Shown: positions 1 to 9,957 of the stretch, one piece after another
Numbering within the stretch: position 1 is the first letter of the stretch
Layout: each line of letters begins with the position of its first letter
NCBI RefSeq assembly: GCF_011290685.1
Contig: NZ_JAANYN010000019.1
Span: forward strand, 1 to 48,667
Reading direction: 5' to 3'
Length of the DNA stretch: 48,667 nt
DNA from: Cyclobacterium plantarum
GTDB taxonomy: Bacteria > Bacteroidota > Bacteroidia > Cytophagales > Cyclobacteriaceae
Notes under the pieces: generated by a model
The model's database searches: none
Told to the model about the DNA's origin: nothing
The model's input: only the letters and a program-made list of their open reading frames with translations
Made by a program: the position numbers and the translations under genes

Positions 1-72
1 AGGCAGAATAATTCCACATACGTGTACCGGATTATCCGAAAGTTTAGGCAAGACCTGATGCTTTAATACAGG

Positions 73-2961
73 CTATCTGGACATGGCCAGTGAACAAGCC
101 TTGATTTTATCAATAATCTGTTGGATTTTTACCGGTTTGGTAAGGTAGTCGGTCATCCCTATCCGCAAAGCCTCATCCACATCTTCTTTAAAAACACCGG
201 CAGATAAACCTACAATACTTACTGATTTCCCATATGGAAGGGTTCTGATCACTTTTGTAGCATCCATCCCATTCATGCCTGGCATTTGGTTGTCCATAAA
301 AATCAGGTCGAATTTTTTTCCTTCCACTATTTTCACTGCTTCCATCCCATTCATCGCTACTTCGGGGGTATATCCCATTTGCTCCAGAAGCATGATCATA
401 AACTTGAGATTAATCTCATTATCTTCAACAACAAGGATTTTTAAGGGGTGGTCTTCAGCCAGGGTTTCAAAGTCGGTTACCTCTTCCGTACCTGACATTA
501 CATGTAAAGTGGTATTTTCCTCTCCATTGATATGGGAGATAAGGGTAAAAGAAAACAGGGAACCTACTCCAAGTTCGCTCTCTATTTGTAAAGCCCCTCC
601 CATCAATTCAATTAGTTTATTGGCTATTGCCAGGCCCAGACCAGTACCCTGGTACTCTCCGTTTGAAGCAGCCCCCACCTGGGTAAAAGGCTTGGTGAGT
701 TCAGGCAGCTTTTTCTGATCAATTCCCACTCCATCATCCTGAACTGCGCAGGATAAAATGAGATTATTGGAAAATAATTTTTCTCCTTTCAGGGAAATGT
801 GAATTTTTCCTTTTTTTTGAGAATACTTTACGGCATTGCCGATAATATTGAAAAAGATTTGCGCCAATTTTTCCTTATCCAAAACAATGGCATCTGGCAG
901 TGATTCATCTATTTCCAATTGAATTTGTAAAGCTTTTTCCTTCACCATTCCTGAAAAAATATTAATGATCCGTTCCATTTCCTGTTTCAAATTAAACAGC
1001 ACAGGATACAGCTCCATCCTACCCGCTTCAATCTTTGAATAATCCAGAATGTCATTGACAATATGGAGCAGGGACTCGCCGGAATCACCAATTATGGAAA
1101 GCAATTCTTTTTGTTCTTCCGACAGCTTGGTTTTGTTCAGCAAACCGGTGATCCCCAGCAAACCATTTAGCGGTGTCCTTATTTCATGACTCATATTGGC
1201 CAAAAAATTAGATTTCTCTTTATTGGCAATTTCAGCTTTTTCTTTTGCATCCCTTAAACCTTTCTCCCAAAGCTTCTGCCCTGTAATATCCCTGGCCACA
1301 GACATCATCCTCCCTTCATCCAGTTTAAAAAACCTGACCTCAAAAAATCTCCTGCCAATGTCCAGCAACAGATCCAACTCTTCCGTTTGCATTTTCCCGG
1401 TCATTACAGCCCTTTTGAAGGCCCTCATGGCCTTATCACCTGCATCTCCGGAAAGGATTTCACTGATGTTTTTTCCCAGGGATTTTTGAGGAGGCTGTAA
1501 TAAAAATTCATCATTCTGGACATAATAATCCAGGAAATCGCCCTGATTGTTGTAAATAAAAATGATATCCGGAAGACTGTTTAAAACAGATCTCAACCGA
1601 TTCTCACTTCGGATCAATTCCTGATCAGCAATATATTTATCATGAATATCAGAGCATATGCCCACATCGCCTAAAAACTGGCCTGTCGAACTGTAAATCA
1701 ATTTCTCAAATATTTTTACCCTTACCGGGCTTCCGGTATTTCGGGTCATGGTCGCTTCAAAGTAATAAAAATCTTTTTCCTCCTTGATGGCCTTGTTTTT
1801 CGTAAGCAAAAAGGCGTCTGCATCTTCCTCCATCAAATGAAAAGGGCTAAGTGCTAAAAACTCCTGAGGGGTGTAACCCAAGACCTCCTTCACATTGTCA
1901 CTCACCTGATAAGGGATCAATTTTTCATCATGATAATAAATAAATCCCTTGGACTGCTGCAATAATATAGTTTGTTGCTTTAAAAGATTATCCAAATCCT
2001 TAGATTTCTTTTCTAATAATTGGTTGTTTTCGCTTGTCACCTGGAAATACCTCGATAAAAAGAATACGAACAATAAAAGCAAAGCAAAAAGCGAAAGAAA
2101 AAAGTAAAAGTAAGTTCCAAAAATCCCGGATACAATAGTAGCCTTATCCTGAGAAAAAACGAAAGCCAAAGAAGTATCTAAATTAATAAGGGAAAAGGGA
2201 TATTGTATGATTAAATTTATTCTTTTATCCTCAACTTCATCATATTTTACCCAGCCCTCATATTCACCTCTCAGGCCTCCTTCAATTTCCCTGTTGATGA
2301 CACCCTGAAGCGGTTCATCAAGTAAAACCAGCTCCCTAACCTCATTCTCCGCCAGATTAAAAAACACCCCGTCCATAAAAATGAGTTTATGGGTATCAGC
2401 CCCTAAATAGTAATTGGCGAGGTGATTGATAAAGTATTTTTCCAGGCTAAGCTTTACCAGTATAGTCACATTTCCCCTGCTTGACTTAATTCTGAAGCAA
2501 TGCTGGCAGGTTTCTTTACCTATTGCTATTGAGGATTGAACGACTGAAAAATAATTGGCGTCGGATACATGGTATTTTTTTCTAAATTCCCCCTTCTCTA
2601 TGATTAAAGTATCAATAAGGTTGATGTAATTGTTTAAAAGTCTACGTACCCTTGTTTCATCAACCGGATTTTCATCAAGGGACGGATTATAATTCAATGG
2701 TTTTTCCTGATTATTGGCGTAAAAAATAAGGTCTTCATTCAGGTTATTGAAATTTCTTTGGGCTTCATTGGCAGCAAGTTCTACCTGCCTACTTAAAAAA
2801 ACCTTCCTGTTTTCAATCAGGTTTTCCGACAAGGAGCGGTAAAAGAAAAATGCCAGCATGACTGTAAATAAAATCGCCACTATACTCAGACCAATAAGCC
2901 ACCAAAACTTCCTGGTCTCCGTTTGGCATTTATCCAATTTGCTTTCTGTCTTCCTAGTCAT
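73..2961 (-). CDS. Hybrid sensor histidine kinase with periplasmic sensor, two PAS domains and a receiver
   Basis: Inner-membrane hybrid kinase of 962 residues. A short cytoplasmic N-terminus is followed by a membrane helix (about 20-42), a periplasmic Cache-like sensor region (about 43-280), a second helix (about 282-305), two PAS domains (about 330-440 and 450-565), HisKA with the H-box SHEIRTPL (His592), and HATPase_c. The HATPase shows an N-box NIIGNAVKY, a G1 box DDGVGID and a G2 box GTGLGL. A C-terminal receiver has the acidic pair E846/D847, phosphoacceptor Asp890 in FMDNQMP and Lys942. There is no output domain, so phosphate probably passes to an HPt or other partner. The start overlaps the end of the upstream lipoprotein gene by 8 bp, implying translational coupling. 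Ligand unknown. Confidence 0.95.
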   Translation of the reverse strand: MTRKTESKLDKCQTETRKFWWLIGLSIVAILFTVMLAFFFYRSLSENLIENRKVFLSRQVELAANEAQRNFNNLNEDLIFYANNQEKPLNYNPSLDENPVDETRVRRLLNNYINLIDTLIIEKGEFRKKYHVSDANYFSVVQSSIAIGKETCQHCFRIKSSRGNVTILVKLSLEKYFINHLANYYLGADTHKLIFMDGVFFNLAENEVRELVLLDEPLQGVINREIEGGLRGEYEGWVKYDEVEDKRINLIIQYPFSLINLDTSLAFVFSQDKATIVSGIFGTYFYFFLSLFALLLLFVFFLSRYFQVTSENNQLLEKKSKDLDNLLKQQTILLQQSKGFIYYHDEKLIPYQVSDNVKEVLGYTPQEFLALSPFHLMEEDADAFLLTKNKAIKEEKDFYYFEATMTRNTGSPVRVKIFEKLIYSSTGQFLGDVGICSDIHDKYIADQELIRSENRLRSVLNSLPDIIFIYNNQGDFLDYYVQNDEFLLQPPQKSLGKNISEILSGDAGDKAMRAFKRAVMTGKMQTEELDLLLDIGRRFFEVRFFKLDEGRMMSVARDITGQKLWEKGLRDAKEKAEIANKEKSNFLANMSHEIRTPLNGLLGITGLLNKTKLSEEQKELLSIIGDSGESLLHIVNDILDYSKIEAGRMELYPVLFNLKQEMERIINIFSGMVKEKALQIQLEIDESLPDAIVLDKEKLAQIFFNIIGNAVKYSQKKGKIHISLKGEKLFSNNLILSCAVQDDGVGIDQKKLPELTKPFTQVGAASNGEYQGTGLGLAIANKLIELMGGALQIESELGVGSLFSFTLISHINGEENTTLHVMSGTEEVTDFETLAEDHPLKILVVEDNEINLKFMIMLLEQMGYTPEVAMNGMEAVKIVEGKKFDLIFMDNQMPGMNGMDATKVIRTLPYGKSVSIVGLSAGVFKEDVDEALRIGMTDYLTKPVKIQQIIDKIKACSLAMSR

Positions 2962-3955
2962 GGATATCCAATAAGTACCAGTCCATAATATTCATCTTCC
3001 TGCAATAGGTCATAAAACGCCTTCCCGCCATTTCAAAACTGTGAATACTTTCTTTCTCAAGTAAAAATTTGGATGCCATTCTCCTGACTTCTTTGCTTTT
3101 GCTTTTAAAAAGGTTAAAATCCTCTCTCCTAAAGCTATCTGAATGAATGGTTTGAATGTAAGCGTGGTTCTTCAAAGGAGGCAAACTTAAAGCTTCGATT
3201 GCCGCTGCCTTACCCGCTACAACGGTACCCTGGTTGTCGATCAACATGAGCTTTTTATCATATTTATCCAGAAATGAATCCATAAGGTCCGATAAGGTAA
3301 TGTCAAAGCCCAACACCCCTTTCAATTCATTTTTATGATATACCGGATGAATCAGGGATAAAATCCAACCTCTGCCTACCGGGTCAATATAAACCTCCTC
3401 TACCCAGACAGATTCCCTGTTAGGATTTCTGTCTTCATCTGCAAGGTAAAAAAAATTGAAAGCTGTGATATCAATATCAGGCTCAATGGAATTTAACAAG
3501 TCATAAGGAGGATATAACCTGCTAAAATTACTGGACGAATTGAAGTAAACCTGACTGACCATCGGCCTGTTTTCAGTGATTTTCCGGAATTCCTCATCCA
3601 TTAATTCCGTAGCAAAAACCTCCCTCACAGAACGGTTTTTGTTTTCAGCCAACAAGGATATAAAAACGGTGCTCCCTTCTCCTTCATTATTCCTGCTGTA
3701 AAAAAAACCATTTCCATCGGTCTGGAATTTATCAGCATTGACAAGTGCTGCAAGGCTATCGGATTTTTCGAACAATCCCGATGAAAAAACAGCTAATTGA
3801 GATATATCTTCCTCCAGTGGTAGTAAGTCCGCTTCTGCTTTATGAATCAAGGTATCTAAAAGCAAAAAATGGTCTTCACTCTCCATCTTTCTATCCGATT
3901 GACAGGCAGAAGAAATCAATAAAACCAAAATGGGTGTAAAAAATAAATATTTCAT
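2954..3955 (-). CDS. Cache-domain lipoprotein, probable sensor partner of the downstream kinase
   Basis: Secreted lipoprotein of about 333 residues. The chosen start gives the signal [18 protein letters not shown] with lipobox SSAC. An ATG eight codons upstream (3979) is in frame but adds a poor n-region and would lie at or above a candidate promoter. The middle of the protein has the Cache/PDC pattern: a line of PPYD, a [18 protein letters not shown] segment, then [18 protein letters not shown] and a following short helix. No enzyme motif is visible. It is the last gene before the hybrid kinase and overlaps it by 8 bp, so the two are probably co-translated. I infer that it feeds a periplasmic signal to the kinase, whose own periplasmic region is also Cache-like. 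It could instead be an independent ligand-binding protein. Confidence 0.85.
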   Translation of the reverse strand: MKYLFFTPILVLLISSACQSDRKMESEDHFLLLDTLIHKAEADLLPLEEDISQLAVFSSGLFEKSDSLAALVNADKFQTDGNGFFYSRNNEGEGSTVFISLLAENKNRSVREVFATELMDEEFRKITENRPMVSQVYFNSSSNFSRLYPPYDLLNSIEPDIDITAFNFFYLADEDRNPNRESVWVEEVYIDPVGRGWILSLIHPVYHKNELKGVLGFDITLSDLMDSFLDKYDKKLMLIDNQGTVVAGKAAAIEALSLPPLKNHAYIQTIHSDSFRREDFNLFKSKSKEVRRMASKFLLEKESIHSFEMAGRRFMTYCRKMNIMDWYLLDIHD

Positions 3956-3957
3956 CT

Positions 3958-3984
3958 TTGAATATTTAAATATATTCAAATTTA
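3958..3984 (-). promoter_or_regulatory. Inverted repeat and candidate -7 box at the Cache lipoprotein start
   Basis: A perfect inverted repeat, TTGAATAT and ATATTCAA around a 6-bp spacer, spans 3958-3979. The minus strand also reads TAAATTTG (3984-3977), which fits the Bacteroidota -7 consensus TAnnTTTG; no matching -33 TTTG is present at the usual spacing. Together they lie directly upstream of the ATG at 3955. This could be an internal promoter with an operator, or simply AT-rich sequence with chance symmetry. Confidence 0.35.
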
Positions 3985-4221
3985 AATATTTTCCATAGCA
4001 ATATGAAGAGATTGTCGCATTTCATCGAATCTTTCTTTGACTTTATCAAAAAAACTCCCTTCCAATAGCTGATCAAGATCCTTCTCATCCAACACATCCA
4101 TGGCAGGGACTTTAAAAGTTTGCTCTACCATACCGGAGTCAAATTTAAGCAGGTACTTATTGTTCCAATCAAAAAGACTGATCCTAATACCCTCTTTGCT
4201 GATTTCTCGAACTACCCTCAT
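3982..4221 (-). CDS. Small conserved hypothetical protein coupled to OsmC
   Basis: Protein of 79 residues with no known function. It is soluble, with no signal peptide or membrane segment, and is mixed alpha/beta: an N-terminal strand-rich part (MRVVREISKEG, then a SLFDWNNKYLLKF stretch) and a charged C-terminal helix (FFDKVKERFDEMRQSL). The ATG at 4221 overlaps the OsmC stop in an ATGA arrangement, which decides the start; a longer in-frame reading to 4284 would run inside osmC. The tight coupling suggests a shared transcript and perhaps a linked role. It resembles small uncharacterised proteins I associate with Bacteroidota, but I cannot name a family. Confidence 0.75.
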   Translation of the reverse strand: MRVVREISKEGIRISLFDWNNKYLLKFDSGMVEQTFKVPAMDVLDEKDLDQLLEGSFFDKVKERFDEMRQSLHIAMENI

Positions 4222-4634
4222 TCCGGCCTTATTACTTTTGCGGTATAAACGATCTCCGACTTGAGAGATGAAGCAACAGAACAATATTTATCAACAGCAA
4301 GCCTGACCACTTTTTCGAATTCGGCTTGGGTGGCGTCTGGAGAGGTCAGGACAAATAACAGGTGGATTGAAGTATAAAAAGAAGGGACACCATCATTCCT
4401 GATCCCCTCTGCCTCAATTTTAAAATCAGTTACCTGCTTTCGCTTTTTTTTCATCATCAGGACGGTATCAACAGCTGAACACCCTGCCAACCCGGAAAGC
4501 AGAAGTTCCATGGGTGACTGGTACTTTTTATCCTCTCCGGCATACATGTCAATATGGACCTTATTCCCAGTGGCATTTACTGACTCGTATTCATGGTCAG
4601 CAATCATTTTTAAGGTGATTGTTTTTTTATTCAT
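4218..4634 (-). CDS. OsmC family peroxiredoxin-like protein
   Basis: OsmC/Ohr-fold protein of 138 residues, the normal length. OsmC and Ohr proteins reduce organic hydroperoxides using two cysteines. The first is seen in the typical SPMELLLSGLAGCSAVD helix, and the second in the CSVASSLKSEI segment near residue 115. The sequence fits the YhfA/OsmC-like branch more than Ohr. It is the first gene of a probable four-gene minus-strand unit, coupled to the next gene by an ATGA overlap. A candidate -7 box lies about 65 bp upstream. The exact substrate cannot be read from the sequence. Confidence 0.92.
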   Translation of the reverse strand: MNKKTITLKMIADHEYESVNATGNKVHIDMYAGEDKKYQSPMELLLSGLAGCSAVDTVLMMKKKRKQVTDFKIEAEGIRNDGVPSFYTSIHLLFVLTSPDATQAEFEKVVRLAVDKYCSVASSLKSEIVYTAKVIRPE

Positions 4635-4700
4635 GATTAACTTTAAGATAACATAAATTGATTGTTTGACACCAATTTATGGCCAAAACTTGATCTTTTG

Positions 4701-4708
4701 CAAAGATA
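4701..4708 (-). promoter_or_regulatory. Candidate -7 promoter element for the osmC operon
   Basis: The minus strand reads TATCTTTG, a full match to the Bacteroidota -7 consensus TAnnTTTG. A clear TTTG at -33 is missing, with only a T-rich stretch at the expected distance. Transcription would begin near 4694, giving a leader of about 60 nt before the osmC ATG. Confidence 0.4.
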
Positions 4709-4879
4709 AGAATTGAAAAGGAAAAAAACAGAACGCATTACCTTACTGTCTTTACTAAGACTTTGGCTGATAAACGCAGGTATCAATTCGACCGGTATAA
4801 CTTGGAAAACATGAGCAATATCCTATTTTTACACAAACCATTGACTGATCTTTACCATTTGTAAACCAGAAGTATAAAA

Positions 4880-5959
4880 ATGAAATTCTCTCTTTATTTA
4901 GGCAAATATAGTGGCATCAAAGTATTCATCCACTGGACCTTTTCGCTACTTATATTATGGATTATTATAGCCAACACCCGCTCCGGAACGCCAATCTTAG
5001 ACACAGGATGGACAATTTTATTTGTTATTTTGATTTTTTTATGTGTGATTTTACATGAGTTTGGTCATGCACTCACGGCTCAAAAATATGGTATCCAAAC
5101 CCGGGATATTATTTTGCTGCCAATTGGCGGGCTGGCGAGATTGGAAAAATTACCGGAGGATCCAAAGGAGGAACTTAAGGTAGCTCTGGCAGGACCGCTG
5201 GTAAACCTGGTATTATTTTTACTCTTATCCGTCATTTTATTTTTTACCGGTTTTGACTTTAATTTGTTGGAAGCACCAAAGCTGAATGGTTCAAGTATAT
5301 GGCTTTTTCTGGCTTCGGCCAATTTTTTCCTGGCAGTTTTCAACCTGCTGCCCGCCTTTCCTATGGATGGTGGCAGGGTATTAAGGGCTTTGCTATCTTT
5401 CAAAATGCCCAGGGTAAAAGCTACAGAAATAGCAGGAGGCACCGGTCAGATCATGGCCATCCTATTTGTGTTTTTCGGGCTTTTTAACAATCCGCTTTTG
5501 GTCTTGATCGGCATCTTTATTTTTCTTGGAGCCCAGGCCGAAGTCAATCAAACCAAACAACATTCCTTTCTGGAGGGATTTATTGTTGGGGATGCGCTGA
5601 TGAGCAAATTCCCGGTTTTGGCATATAATTCACCCCTGCAGAAGGCCGTTGACAAGCTTTTGGATGGTCAGGCAACCCATTTTGTTGTGGTGAAGGAAGA
5701 CTCCCCAGTAGGCATCCTTAGCCGTGAGGGTATCGTACAGGGCCTTCAAGACCAAAGTGCGCAGATATCCATTGAAAAAGTCACTGACATAAATCCCCTG
5801 AAGCTTGAAATAACTTTGCCTCTTGAGGAAGCATTAAAGAAAATGGCCGCTGAAAACAAAAAAGTCGCATTGGTTTACGAGGCACAACATTTCATAGGTA
5901 TACTGGATCAGGAAAATATTTCCGAATTTATCATGGTAAAAAATGCCATCACCCGATGA
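4880..5959 (+). CDS. Site-2 protease family (M50) intramembrane metalloprotease with CBS pair
   Basis: Integral membrane zinc protease of 359 residues. The zinc motif HEFGH lies at residues 59-63, and the third ligand region NLLPAFPMDGGRVL has Asp163. The N-terminus (SLYLGKYSGIKVFIHWTF) is typical of the compact M50 branch that carries C-terminal CBS domains. About six hydrophobic segments fill residues 15-215. Two CBS motifs follow (about 230-350), which in other proteins bind adenine nucleotides and could gate activity. The natural substrate is unknown. The stop overlaps the ATPase start in an ATGA arrangement, so the protease and pump are probably made together. Confidence 0.93.
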   Translation: MKFSLYLGKYSGIKVFIHWTFSLLILWIIIANTRSGTPILDTGWTILFVILIFLCVILHEFGHALTAQKYGIQTRDIILLPIGGLARLEKLPEDPKEELKVALAGPLVNLVLFLLLSVILFFTGFDFNLLEAPKLNGSSIWLFLASANFFLAVFNLLPAFPMDGGRVLRALLSFKMPRVKATEIAGGTGQIMAILFVFFGLFNNPLLVLIGIFIFLGAQAEVNQTKQHSFLEGFIVGDALMSKFPVLAYNSPLQKAVDKLLDGQATHFVVVKEDSPVGILSREGIVQGLQDQSAQISIEKVTDINPLKLEITLPLEEALKKMAAENKKVALVYEAQHFIGILDQENISEFIMVKNAITR

Positions 5960-8616
5960 TCCAAATACCTGATCACCCACATAGCATCCATCATGTAGAA
6001 ATAAAAAAAGCCCTGGAAACCTCTGAGTCCGGAATATCCCAGGCTTCGGCAGAACAAAGAAAACGCCAATTTGGACTAAATGAAATCCCCGACAGGAGCA
6101 AAAAATCCCTCTGGAGCATTTTATTTAAACAGTTTCAAAACATCATGGTGTATATCCTGTTGGTGGCTGCCTTTATTTCCTTTTTGACCGGACATCAGGT
6201 AGATGTGATTGTAATCCTTGTGATCGTAGGTATTAACATTGCCATAGGTTTTATTCAGGAATATAAAGCGGAAAATGCCATGCAGTCCCTAAAAGGTTTT
6301 ATGGTTCCGCAATGCAAAGTCATCCGGGAAGGAAAATTATCGACCATCCCTTCAAAAGAACTCGTCCCTGGGGATTTGATGAGTTTATCAGCGGGTGACT
6401 TGATACCGGCTGATGGTGTAATCTTCCAAACCCATGATGCCCAGGCCATGGAGGCCTCCCTGACAGGGGAAGCTGTTCCGGTAGAAAAAGATGCCAACCC
6501 GGGGCCGGAGGCAAGCCTTGTAGCCGACCGAAAAAACATGGTCTGGAAAGGCACCTTTCTTACCAGTGGTGAAACGCTTGCCTGGGTTACGGCTACAGGA
6601 CTAAAAACCCAGCTTGGCCTGATTGCAGACAGCATTTACACCATCCCTCCCAAAGATTCAAATTTTAAGAAAAAATCCGACATGCTGGCCAAACAGATGG
6701 CCATCTTGGCAATTATAAGCTCACTTATCTTATTTTTTGCCGGATACTTTTTTCAGGAAATCCCTGTAAATGAGCTGTTACTAATATCCATAGCAGCATT
6801 GGTATCAGCTATTCCTGAGGGATTACCTGCCGTCCTTTCGATTGTACTGGCCATCGGTTCTTACAGAATGTCCAAAAAAAATGCCATTATCCGGGAAATT
6901 TCAGCAACAGAAAGCTTGGGTACAGTAAGTACTATTGTCACAGATAAAACAGGCACCTTGACCCAAAACACCATGACCATCAACACCCTTTGGCAAATCG
7001 GAGGGGCTGAGGTTTCTGTTTCGGGCGAAGGTTGGGAGCACAAAGGGGAAATTACTGGTAGTTTGGAGGATATAGCCGCTATGGATCAATTGTTGGAGAT
7101 AGCTGCCCACTGCAATAATGCTACCGTTTCCCTCAGTGATACCGGCAAATATCAAATTTCAGGAGACCCAACAGAGGCTGCATTTGCTGTGCTGGCCAAA
7201 AAAGCTGGTGTAGAAAAAAAACTGCCTATCCTGGAAGATTTCCCCTTCAGTTCTAAATTAAAATACCGGTCTTCCATAATTGAAAAACCCGGTGGTCTTT
7301 TTAAGCTTTTTATTGGCGCACCCGAGATTATTCTGCTAAAATCAACCCGATTCATGGGTAAGGAAAGTTATCATCCACTTGATGCAAATGAATTGGCATT
7401 AAGCCACAAAAAACTGGATGATTGGTCAAAAAAAAGCTATAGGGTTTTGGGTTTGGCATTTAAACCTCTAAATGAAAATAGGGCTGAAGAAGAAGAAGAA
7501 GAAGGTGAAATGATCTTTTGTGGACTTGCTGCCATGATTGACCCACCACGCCCGGAAGTACCTGAAGCAGTAAAGGCCTGTCACGAAGCAGGAATCAGGG
7601 TGATTATGGCTACTGGAGACCATGCCCAGACTGCATTGGCCATAGGAAAAGAAGTGGGTATTGTTTTACCAGGGAGGGAGCAGGTGCTCTCAGAAGCAGA
7701 CCTGTTGCAACTAAAAGGAAAGGATTTTGACAAGGCCATACAAGAAGTAGATATTTTTTCACGCCTTAGCCCATTAATGAAACTCCGGATTGCAAAATCC
7801 CTGCAAGATCAGGGTGAATTGGTAGCCATGACCGGAGATGGGGTTAATGACGCTCCCGCATTAAAACAGGCCAATGTGGGCGTGTCCATGGGAATCATGG
7901 GCACAGATGTAGCCAGGGAGGCCTCATTGGTGGTCTTGGCAGACGACAATTTCGCTACCATTGTCAAAGCTGTAGAACAAGGGAGAATTGTTTTTAACAA
8001 TGCCAGAAGAACAAGTTTTTTTCTGGTCACAACCAACCTGGCAGAAATTCTTACGCTAATAGTCGCCATTGGAGCGGGATATCCCCTGCCCCTTACTGCT
8101 ACTCAAATCCTTTGGATCAATCTGGTCACAGATGGGTTTTGTGATAAGGCACTTGCCACTGAAGCAGGTGTGGGAAATGAATTGAAAAAGCCGCCTGTGA
8201 ACCCCAAAGAGAATATCATCAATAAAGAAGTTCTTCCTTCCTTGATTCTCAATACCATTTTTATGACAGGCCTGGCCCTTATCGGTTTTATGGTTTATTT
8301 GCCTCAGGGCCTTGATAAAGCAAGAACGATTGTTTTTATCATCTTGGCATTTACCCAACTTTTCAATGTATTCAATATGCGAAACCTAAAAGGTTCTGCC
8401 TTTAAAGTTGGATTATTCTCTAATAAATGGGTAAATTATGCTTTACTCATTTCGATATCCATACAGGTGCTGATTATCGAAGTTCCTTATTTTGCGGGTC
8501 TTTTTGAATTCCAAAGTATTTCCTTTTTGGAATTGTTAAGTTGGGTCTTCTTATCCTCCTTTGTGTTGTGGATCAATGAATTATATAAACTTATATTTAT
8601 TAAAAATGAAATTTAA
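5956..8616 (+). CDS. P2A-type cation-transporting ATPase (Ca2+-like)
   Basis: P-type ATPase of 886 residues. In order it has the cation ATPase N-domain (1-70), actuator domain with TGEAVPV (about 165-180), the M4 ion-binding motif IPEGLPA, the phosphorylation motif DKTGTLT with Asp330, a KYRSS-type nucleotide-binding segment (the family pattern is KxRxS), the hinge MTGDGVNDAPALK, and an M6 motif NLVTDGF. The IPEGLPA and NLVTDG motifs place it with SERCA/PMCA-like pumps rather than heavy-metal pumps. In place of the SERCA LPATALG after NLVTDG it has FCDKALATE, a variant found in some bacterial relatives, so ion choice is uncertain. An in-frame run of six GAA codons (7486-7503) encodes an acidic loop. 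It overlaps the M50 gene upstream and the CoA transferase start downstream. Confidence 0.94.
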   Translation: MIQIPDHPHSIHHVEIKKALETSESGISQASAEQRKRQFGLNEIPDRSKKSLWSILFKQFQNIMVYILLVAAFISFLTGHQVDVIVILVIVGINIAIGFIQEYKAENAMQSLKGFMVPQCKVIREGKLSTIPSKELVPGDLMSLSAGDLIPADGVIFQTHDAQAMEASLTGEAVPVEKDANPGPEASLVADRKNMVWKGTFLTSGETLAWVTATGLKTQLGLIADSIYTIPPKDSNFKKKSDMLAKQMAILAIISSLILFFAGYFFQEIPVNELLLISIAALVSAIPEGLPAVLSIVLAIGSYRMSKKNAIIREISATESLGTVSTIVTDKTGTLTQNTMTINTLWQIGGAEVSVSGEGWEHKGEITGSLEDIAAMDQLLEIAAHCNNATVSLSDTGKYQISGDPTEAAFAVLAKKAGVEKKLPILEDFPFSSKLKYRSSIIEKPGGLFKLFIGAPEIILLKSTRFMGKESYHPLDANELALSHKKLDDWSKKSYRVLGLAFKPLNENRAEEEEEEGEMIFCGLAAMIDPPRPEVPEAVKACHEAGIRVIMATGDHAQTALAIGKEVGIVLPGREQVLSEADLLQLKGKDFDKAIQEVDIFSRLSPLMKLRIAKSLQDQGELVAMTGDGVNDAPALKQANVGVSMGIMGTDVAREASLVVLADDNFATIVKAVEQGRIVFNNARRTSFFLVTTNLAEILTLIVAIGAGYPLPLTATQILWINLVTDGFCDKALATEAGVGNELKKPPVNPKENIINKEVLPSLILNTIFMTGLALIGFMVYLPQGLDKARTIVFIILAFTQLFNVFNMRNLKGSAFKVGLFSNKWVNYALLISISIQVLIIEVPYFAGLFEFQSISFLELLSWVFLSSFVLWINELYKLIFIKNEI

Positions 8617-9907
8617 ATTAAATACAGCAAGTCCGGATGAGGCAGTAAAAAATATTAAAAGTCACCAAAGGGTATTTGTGCATGGAAGTGCCGCCACCCC
8701 TACTGTATTATTACAAGCCCTGGCCAAAAGAAAAGAGGAATTAAAAGATGTTGAAATTGTGTCCATCACCACTTTAGGTGAAATGCCCCTGGCCACTGAA
8801 TCTTGTAAAGGAAGCTTTTTTATCAATTCTCTTTTTGTTTCTGAAAACGTAAGAAAAGCGGTGAACAGCGAGCAAGGTGGTTATGTTCCCATTTTTTTGA
8901 GTGAAATAGGCCGCCTCTTCAGAAAGCAGATATTACCTATCGATGTAGCCATGGTTCAAGTATCTCCTCCGGATAATCATGGATATTGCTCCCTTGGCAC
9001 TTCGGTAGATGTGGCCAGGCCCGCAGTAGATACTGCCCGTTATATTATAGCACAGGTCAACCATCAGATGCCCAGAACATTGGGAGATGGCCAGATCCAC
9101 GTAAATAATATAGATGTGGCGATAGAAGTAAATGAGCCCCTTCCCCAGGTGGATTATTCCGCTAAACTCAATGAGGCAGATTATAAAATAGGCAACTACA
9201 TAGCAGAAATGATTGATGACGGCTCCACCCTGCAATTGGGTATCGGGGGTATTCCTGATGCCGTTTTAAAATCCCTTGGACAACACAAGGACCTGGGTAT
9301 ACACACCGAAATGTTTTCTGACGGAGTTATAGATCTGTTTGAAAGCGGAGCGATAACCAACCGTTTTAAAAAGAAACATCCCGGAAAAGTGGTTTCCTCT
9401 TTTGTCATCGGCACCCAAAAGGTCTATGACAGTATTCATGATAACCCGGCTTTTTCTTTTCATGAGGCGGCCTATGTCAATGATACGGCCGTAATCAGAA
9501 AAAACCCCAAAGTCATATCTATAAATTCATGTGTAGAGATTGACCTCACGGGCCAGGTCTGCGCAGACTCCATAGGGAGTTACCACTATTCCGGAGTGGG
9601 TGGACAAATGGATTTTATGAGAGGTGCAGCCCTTTCAGAAGATGGCAAACCCATTATGGCACTGAGGGCCAGTACCAAAAAAGGAAAATCAAAAATCGTT
9701 CCCTTTCTAAAAGAAGGTGCCGGAGTGGTAACCACCAGGGCCCACATGCACTACGTGGTCACAGAATTTGGTGCTGCTTACCTTTATGGCAAAAACCTGC
9801 GGCAGCGGGCCTACGAACTTAAAAAAATCGCCGCTCCGGAACACCAGGAAGAATTGGACAAAGCCATCTTTGAAAGGTTTGGGAATTTCACCTACCCTCT
9901 CCAATAA
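8606..9907 (+). CDS. Acetyl-CoA hydrolase/transferase (4-hydroxybutyrate CoA-transferase-like)
   Basis: Class I CoA-transferase family protein of 433 residues, normal length. It has the N-terminal segment VFVHGSAATPT, a mid-region QLGIGGIPDAV, and the catalytic-type glutamate (Glu235) in HTEMFSDG. The C-terminal part contains SYHYSGVGGQMDFMRGA and VTEFGAAYLYGK, both typical of 4-hydroxybutyrate/acetate CoA-transferases. It would move CoA between acyl donors and acetate or a related acid, or hydrolyse acetyl-CoA. The ATG at 8606 is used because it overlaps the ATPase end by 11 bp and begins the family's N-terminus; a longer reading to 8561 has no support. The link with a protease and a cation pump is unexplained. 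Confidence 0.93.
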   Translation: MKFKLNTASPDEAVKNIKSHQRVFVHGSAATPTVLLQALAKRKEELKDVEIVSITTLGEMPLATESCKGSFFINSLFVSENVRKAVNSEQGGYVPIFLSEIGRLFRKQILPIDVAMVQVSPPDNHGYCSLGTSVDVARPAVDTARYIIAQVNHQMPRTLGDGQIHVNNIDVAIEVNEPLPQVDYSAKLNEADYKIGNYIAEMIDDGSTLQLGIGGIPDAVLKSLGQHKDLGIHTEMFSDGVIDLFESGAITNRFKKKHPGKVVSSFVIGTQKVYDSIHDNPAFSFHEAAYVNDTAVIRKNPKVISINSCVEIDLTGQVCADSIGSYHYSGVGGQMDFMRGAALSEDGKPIMALRASTKKGKSKIVPFLKEGAGVVTTRAHMHYVVTEFGAAYLYGKNLRQRAYELKKIAAPEHQEELDKAIFERFGNFTYPLQ

Positions 9908-9957
9908 AATACAAACCATGGAATTAGCTGTAGTGAATTGAGAAAAATCATACAGCT

